From CBDCYS01 sp965226245 (lineage in GTDB: Bacteria; Acidobacteriota; Terriglobia; Bryobacterales; UBA6623): a DNA stretch of 64,000 nucleotides. The DNA lies in the NCBI GenBank assembly GCA_965226245.1, contig CBDDCL010000015.1, positions 4,960,001 to 5,024,000 of the forward strand. Reading direction: 5' to 3'. Positions 61,049 to 64,000 of the stretch are shown here, piece after piece. Made by a program: the position numbers and the translations under genes. The first letter of the stretch is position 1. The number at the start of each line of letters is the position of its first letter. Under the pieces are notes generated by a model that worked only from the letters and a program-made list of their open reading frames with translations, had not been told where the DNA came from and did no database searches.

Positions 61049-62776
61049 CTACTCGCCCCGCCTGCGGTAAAACTCGTAGGTTCGCTTCCTTGGGTTGCGA
61101 TCGCTGTCCCACCAACTGCGCTTTTGAAGGTAGCTGTATTCCCAAACCTTGTCGTAGGCCTCGGTGAGGCCTTTGGGTTTCTGCTCCCGGGGCGTCCACA
61201 ACACATACCAGTCGGCATCCGCATAGTCATCGAACTGCTCATCGGGTATTCGCCCCCGGAATTGTTGGTTGTGTGGCGCGTCACTGTCAAGCAAGGCCAC
61301 CCAGTTCATCTCGGGAAGGTGAAAATAGACCGCCATCCCTTTGACGTTGCGGAAGAAAGCCACCGTTTCGCGCGGGGCGACATGCTCGCGCAGGTACTCC
61401 ACGACGGGCCCGTTGTGCGAGTCGTCGCCGAGATACTGCCGCTCAACGACGTTTTCCGGCCCGAGGTGAAAGTTCAGATTGGGCCACACGGCGAGGCCGG
61501 CGAAACAAGCTCCGGCGATGACGTGATTCCTTTGGCGCGCCAGTTCGGCGATCACGATTGCCCCAACGAAGACCGCGGCGGGAACAATTTGATAGTAGTG
61601 CCGGTGCTCTGTGCTGTTATTGCCGATCAGGATCGCAAAGATGGGAGAGACGAGCAGCACCAGTCCGCCCAGCAGCGCCGCCCGCGCCAAGAATGACCGC
61701 CGGCCAAATTTCGTCCAGCCGTAAAGCAAGATGGCTGGAATGACCGCGCACAGCGCGGCCCCCGCCCAGAACAGAGGTTGGGGCTGCCGGAATACCTGAC
61801 TTGCCGTGAACCCGAACAAGAGGGGGGACCAAAGCAGCAGCACCGACAACAACATTCCCGCCGGCACTAGCTTGGGGAATCTCTTCAGCGGCCCGAAGAA
61901 CGAGAACGCAGCAGGCGTCAATATCAAGAACGGGACCGTTCGCCAATTATCCCGTCCAAGATACACTGCGGCGCGATGGTAAAGATCCGCCAGCGAGCGA
62001 TTGTCGGGAGGCGGCCACGCGGCGGCGAACTCAGAATGCAACAGCCAGAACTCAATCCCCAAAACCACGCCCATACCGCACGAAACCGCAAAAAATCCTA
62101 GAATCAAACGCCTGTCCTGGATAAGCAAAGCGAACAGTCCCAATGCCATCCACATGCCGCCGAACGCCAGGTAGTTCGAGAGGTAGAGCATGACTCCGCC
62201 GCAAGCGATGCGAACATAGAACGAACGGCTGGCGGCCAACTCGGGATCCCGAAGATAGCGGCAGAATTCGAGAATCAGCCATGTGGCGGCGAGTACGACG
62301 AGGATGTAATAGCGGCTCTGCCGGGCAGCCGAAAGAAAGTAAATCGAGAGAACACCGAGGTAGGGGAGCAGAAGCGGCTTGAGTCCCGGGCCAAACAACA
62401 ATACGCCCAGCCGGTACATGACGAACAGTGTCAGCGCGCCCAGGCAAGCGAAGGGCAACCGCGCCGTCACCGTATCAGCCCCCAGCAATTTGAAACTCGC
62501 TGCCGCTACATAGAACTGCAAATAGGTGTGCATCGCCGGCAGCAGCTTGGAATTCAGGTCGTGCCCGTCGGCGGCTTGCACAACGAGCTGTTTGCCGTCG
62601 AATACCCAGGGAAGCCAAGTACCGTTCTCGGCCATCATGCGGCCCCAATTGGCGGTAGTGCCCTCGTCGCGCCACAGAAGCGCGCCGTCGAGCCGCCAAA
62701 ACAGCAAGATGGCGGCAACAACCACGAGCAGGGCGACGAGCGTAACGCGCATGGAATGTTTTACGAAATCAGGCAC
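61049..62776 (-). CDS. GT39-like polytopic glycosyltransferase (ArnT/PMT superfamily)
   Basis: 575 aa with about 11-12 membrane helices. The first luminal loop holds the family acidic motif FWRLDGALLWRDEGTTANWGRMM (DE, residues about 37-38). A C-terminal soluble tail of about 130 residues contains VEYLREHVAPRETVAFFRNVKGMAVYFHLPEMNWV. Such enzymes move sugar from a polyprenyl-phosphate donor to lipid, protein or polysaccharide in the periplasm. It stands alone on the minus strand, divergent from the atp operon. Confidence 0.85.
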   Translation of the reverse strand: MPDFVKHSMRVTLVALLVVVAAILLFWRLDGALLWRDEGTTANWGRMMAENGTWLPWVFDGKQLVVQAADGHDLNSKLLPAMHTYLQFYVAAASFKLLGADTVTARLPFACLGALTLFVMYRLGVLLFGPGLKPLLLPYLGVLSIYFLSAARQSRYYILVVLAATWLILEFCRYLRDPELAASRSFYVRIACGGVMLYLSNYLAFGGMWMALGLFALLIQDRRLILGFFAVSCGMGVVLGIEFWLLHSEFAAAWPPPDNRSLADLYHRAAVYLGRDNWRTVPFLILTPAAFSFFGPLKRFPKLVPAGMLLSVLLLWSPLLFGFTASQVFRQPQPLFWAGAALCAVIPAILLYGWTKFGRRSFLARAALLGGLVLLVSPIFAILIGNNSTEHRHYYQIVPAAVFVGAIVIAELARQRNHVIAGACFAGLAVWPNLNFHLGPENVVERQYLGDDSHNGPVVEYLREHVAPRETVAFFRNVKGMAVYFHLPEMNWVALLDSDAPHNQQFRGRIPDEQFDDYADADWYVLWTPREQKPKGLTEAYDKVWEYSYLQKRSWWDSDRNPRKRTYEFYRRRGE

Positions 62777-63177
62777 GGGCGAGCGCCGCGGACCGTAGAA
62801 GGAAACGAGACCACCGCCGCGAGCAGGCGAACAGGGTGCGATCTCGCTCGAGTCGTGCTCCCTGGAACTGATCCCGGAAAGCCTCCAGTATACCGAACCG
62901 CGTTTTTCTCAAGTCGCCACAACTTCCAGCGGCAAGCAGCGGGGACGCTGGGCCTGGCGTCAGGCCTGCGGCCAAATCCTAGCTAGCTGCTTTTTCGTGC
63001 CACTCCGCTGCTGTCTCGCTGCCAGCTAAGTAACGAAGTCTCAAAAGTCTCTTTGAGTTGCCGAATTACGCCACTGTTTGATATCGTTAAATTCTAGAGC
63101 GTCACCTCCGTAGGGAAGCTTCCAACCTGTCGTCAGAATGTAGGATTTGATTTGCGATCTGCTCTCCGTGTGTCGCG
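62777..63177. other. Intergenic region upstream of the ATP synthase operon
   Basis: About 400 bp between divergent genes. It should contain the atp promoter; TTGATATCG around 63078 is a weak -35 candidate without a matching -10. No gene seen. Confidence 0.4.
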
Positions 63178-63207
63178 ATGGGAGATCTTCGCGGGCGCGG
63201 TTTCCGA

Positions 63208-63396
63208 ATGAAACCCACTGGGCCGGCGGCCGTTGCCGGCTGGAGTCTCAGCGGCAGTATTCTGGGGTGTCTCTTTATCGGCTACGTAGTTGGAGACTAT
63301 TTTGACGCCAACCCGGCGGCTATCGTGATTGGGCTGTTCGTTGGCGTCGTGGTCGGGTTTTATACCCTGGCGAAGACAATGTGGCTGAAGAAATGA
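63208..63396 (+). CDS. atpZ: AtpZ/AtpI-type small membrane protein
   Basis: 62 aa from ATG 63208, or 72 aa from ATG 63178. Two helices (GWSLSGSILGCLFIGYVVGDYF and AAIVIGLFVGVVVGFYTLAKTMW) fit the AtpZ family that precedes atpI and atpB in ATP synthase operons and is implicated in Mg2+/Ca2+ transport or c-ring assembly. Its stop overlaps the next start (ATGA at 63393-63396). Confidence 0.75.
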   Translation: MKPTGPAAVAGWSLSGSILGCLFIGYVVGDYFDANPAAIVIGLFVGVVVGFYTLAKTMWLKK

Positions 63397-63674
63397 CTGT
63401 AGCCGTTATTTGGGGCGTTGTGGTCGGAGCAGTGACTTTCGGGATTTCCGAGCTGCTGCTGAAGCTGTGGGAAAAACATCCGGCTTTGGATTTCTGGAAG
63501 GTTTCCCTGCTGGGTGTGATCGCCCGCGGCAGCTATGTTCTCGGGATGCTGACGTTCGTTGTCCTGTCAGGCTGGGTGGAGCCGGCGCCCTTTACGATGG
63601 CTCTCGTCGCGATGTATTTCGCGGCACAGGTTTTTGAAGCCTTTCGATACCGAAAGCAGATCGAAACGAGATGA
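63393..63674 (+). CDS. atpI: AtpI-like membrane protein of the ATP synthase operon
   Basis: 93 aa from ATG 63393, which overlaps the atpZ stop. Helices are VAVIWGVVVGAVTFGISELLL, FWKVSLLGVIARGSYVLGMLTFVVL and FTMALVAMYFAAQVFEAF. Position between atpZ and atpB, helix layout and size match the AtpI slot; primary similarity is weak. The stop overlaps the atpB start by four bases. Confidence 0.7.
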   Translation: MTVAVIWGVVVGAVTFGISELLLKLWEKHPALDFWKVSLLGVIARGSYVLGMLTFVVLSGWVEPAPFTMALVAMYFAAQVFEAFRYRKQIETR

Positions 63675-64000
63675 TTGCGCCGTTACCATTTGCCTTCCTG
63701 CTGGCAGCCGCCGCTGGGGAACACGGGGAAGAGGAGAGTCTTTCCGAGGTCCTGATCCATCACATCTCGAACCACGATTACCCTTCTCTCGCTCAGTGGG
63801 GCATGTCGAAAGGCGTGGTCATGATGTTCATCGCGGCGGCGTTTCTGATCGTTGTGACCACCTGGTTCTTCAGGAAATCCCGTGTCTCGAACGGCGCTCC
63901 GAAAGGTGTCACCAACGCCTTGGAGTTTCTGGTGGTTTTCATTCGCGACGAGATAGCGATTGCGAACATGGGACCGAAAATCGGCCGCATGTTCACGCCG
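63671..64000 (+). CDS. atpB: ATP synthase F0 subunit a, truncated by window edge
   Basis: 110 codons remain and the frame is open at the right edge. It begins MIAPLPFAFLLAAAAGEHGEEESLSEVLIHHISN, a typical periplasmic N-terminus, then the first helix GVVMMFIAAAFLIVVTTWFF and NALEFLVVFIRDEIAIANMG, the conserved region before helix 2. It forms the proton channel of ATP synthase. It starts within the atpI stop codon (ATGA), so the operon is tightly coupled. Confidence 0.93.
   Translation, partial: MIAPLPFAFLLAAAAGEHGEEESLSEVLIHHISNHDYPSLAQWGMSKGVVMMFIAAAFLIVVTTWFFRKSRVSNGAPKGVTNALEFLVVFIRDEIAIANMGPKIGRMFTP

Overview
The window reads as a chromosome segment of an Acidobacteriota bacterium, probably of the Bryobacterales/Solibacter group. 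The best clue is the large secreted protein at 36879-40265, which ends in the 'Solibacter' C-terminal domain (TIGR03437 type). It is supported by a Ser/Thr kinase fused to TolB-like PD40 repeats, several sulfatase and DUF1080 genes, and an Hfq with an N-terminal extension. Coding DNA is GC-rich with GC-rich third positions. Several genes carry single-base frameshifts, so some breaks may be assembly errors rather than biology.

Layout. 1-9700 is an insertion-sequence graveyard: an IS1634-type transposase cut by the window edge, a small MITE, an IS3 element, an IS1182 element splitting a secreted-protein gene at a CTAG site, a 217-bp tandem duplication, a truncated membrane-fusion protein, a group II intron, and a decayed IS256. 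9800-20540 is an intact accessory island combining an aminopropyltransferase (spermidine synthase-like), a Tat-lipoprotein amine-oxidase-like flavoprotein, a polytopic membrane protein, PspA, a YbjN/Tir-chaperone-like protein, a J-domain protein, an RCK-gated potassium channel, a double DUF350 membrane protein, a lipoprotein, a DUF4178-like protein and a probable DUF2617 protein. 20680-23140 holds nested ISNCY/MITE insertions. 23199-26300 holds a serine-dehydrogenase-type proteinase and gene fragments.

26300-29480 is a tight three-gene operon: an OPA-type transporter, a LicC-like nucleotidyltransferase and a MetE-like zinc methyltransferase. 30535-35330 has a sulfatase, a glycosyltransferase with TPRs and an FAD oxidoreductase. 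35400-36610 is another mobile-DNA patch with a MITE, a RAYT element in inverted repeats, and a sulfatase 5' fragment joined to a propeller-gene fragment. 36879-51740 contains the TIGR03437 protein, a class I fumarase, a second membrane aminopropyltransferase-like protein with a YHS-domain partner, and exported VOC, cupin, cyclase and DUF1080 proteins. An IS1595 element with clean 8-bp duplications sits at 51911-52938, downstream of the frameshifted Ser/Thr kinase.

56160-64000 is conserved core: tRNA-Lys(CUU), tmk, holB, an Hfq-like gene, an acyl-CoA thioesterase, a TPR protein, an array of short hairpins, a GT39-type membrane glycosyltransferase and the start of the F-type ATP synthase operon, running off the right edge inside atpB.

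The most promising candidate for an undescribed system is the 9.8-20.5 kb island, which puts polyamine synthesis and probably oxidation next to PspA membrane-stress and K+-channel functions. Secondary candidates are the transporter/nucleotidyltransferase/MetE-like operon and the hairpin array at 60.7 kb.
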